A stretch of DNA of 64,000 bases from Agelaius tricolor. Lineage: Eukaryota; Chordata; Aves; Passeriformes; Icteridae. A program made the position numbers and the translations under genes. Position 1 is the stretch's first letter, and every line of letters begins with the position of its first letter. Positions 63,101-64,000 of this stretch are shown here, one piece after another. The stretch is taken from NCBI GenBank assembly GCA_023055355.1, contig JALJCS010000001.1:101417381-101481380 (forward strand). The letters run 5' to 3'. The notes under the pieces are model-generated. The model had not been told where the DNA came from. It saw only the letters and a list, made by a program, of their open reading frames with translations, and did not search any database.

Positions 63101-64000
63101 CCAATTTTATCTTTTGGGAACTTGCCAGTTGTAGATGATAGAAATAGCCCCACAGTAGCTGCCTTTCAAGAGAGAATAGAGAATACTGGGCTACAGGCTC
63201 ACCTCATAGTTCTTAGAATGCTATTTTCCATGTTATGAGTAAGCACTAAATCCACCTTTTCAAAGTATAAGTAGAAAGCCAAAAAGCTGACCAAAAGCTG
63301 CTTTATCAAAATGCAGCAAGTACATATAAATGGGAACACAAAATGGCAACTGCAAGTTGTCTAAACAGTGTCCAGAGCTCTGTTCAAAACCCCTCCTCTA
63401 AAGGTGTCTTTCCCCCCAGATTACAAAGCCAGGCTCTTTCCTGTGGCCCAGAATAGCTTGTATTCATTTCTGCACAGCAGTTCACCTTCATCAAGCTGCC
63501 CATTTCTGCCCTGCCTACAGTCTAATTTTTAAGATACTTCCCTGAAACACAGGGTTTGAACAGTATCTGCAATTTATTTACTACGGAAGAACTTCAATCA
63601 AATTCTTACCTTCCACAAGAGCAGAATTTTCATCAACTACCAAACCCCTTAAAGCATCTCACCGCCCACAAAAAAAAAAAAGTAATGGTCTAAATAATAA
63701 CAAAATGTTCAAAGTAAAGTTTTGGCTTTGTAATTAAGCCTAATTGATTATTCAAAATGCTACTAATACAAGCCACTACGTTTTCAGGGGCCTTTTAGAC
63801 CCCGGACTACTTGAGGATACTACCTTTTAGGGGGTTTTGGTAAACTTACAATACATGTAAAGAAAGACATTGTCAAAATCAGCAGGCTTAGTATGATTAA
63901 GGGAGTTTATAAAAATATAACAAACAGGGGCGCTAGAAAGAAGGCAGTATTACACTTATTTTTCATAATCACAAATTATACATGTAAACTACAAAAGGAT
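60193..64000 (-). other. PRIM2: PRIM2 intron (5' part cut by window edge)
   Basis: Sequence upstream of the exon at 60072-60192. I looked for the exon that should end with the LAYCQ segment and did not find it, so it lies to the right of the window. There are minor CA runs near 61200-61220 and 61372-61384 and an A-rich run near 63669. No repeats of known family or RNA genes recognised. Confidence 0.75.

Overview
The window is avian nuclear DNA, most likely from a passerine bird. It is AT-rich, intron-dominated and scattered with CR1 LINE fragments in both orientations, avian ERV solo LTRs, and a SINE with a tRNA-Ile-like head and a CR1-like tail at about 43037-43180. That SINE structure matches TguSINE1, a family known from passerines. 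The species cannot be named from sequence alone.

The only gene I can support is PRIM2, the large (p58) subunit of DNA primase, on the minus strand. Six consecutive internal coding exons are present: 60072-60192, 44552-44647, 43573-43710, 11645-11712, 8496-8568 and 7354-7539. All have AG/GT borders and compatible phases, and together they encode the equivalent of about residues 113-340 of the ~509-residue human protein. The first 112 residues lie to the right of the window. The rest of the iron-sulfur domain lies to the left. The gene looks intact here: no stop or frameshift in any exon, and exon lengths match the human protein segments exactly.

Layout, left to right: 1-7353 is part of an intron holding a near-complete solo LTR (5176-6248). 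7354-11712 holds three clustered exons with CR1 and microsatellite sequence between them. 11713-43572 is one intron of 31,860 bp. It contains a perfect-ended solo LTR (13067-14240), an LTR/CR1 chimera (16130-16830), opposed CR1s (21385-21865), an isolated CpG-rich island with a homogenised 23-bp minisatellite and a CTCF-like motif (29950-30440), LTR fragments and a long CR1 (39960-41005). 43573-44647 holds two exons 841 bp apart. 44648-60071 is a 15,424-bp intron with two same-strand CR1s near its end, one carrying a 3 x 48-bp internal duplication. 60193-64000 is intron with nothing recognised.

There is no operon, CRISPR array, phage or other multi-gene system. The least ordinary item is the intronic CpG island with its minisatellite and adjacent CTCF-like site. 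Most long open frames in the window are by-products of repeats and are listed as rejected.
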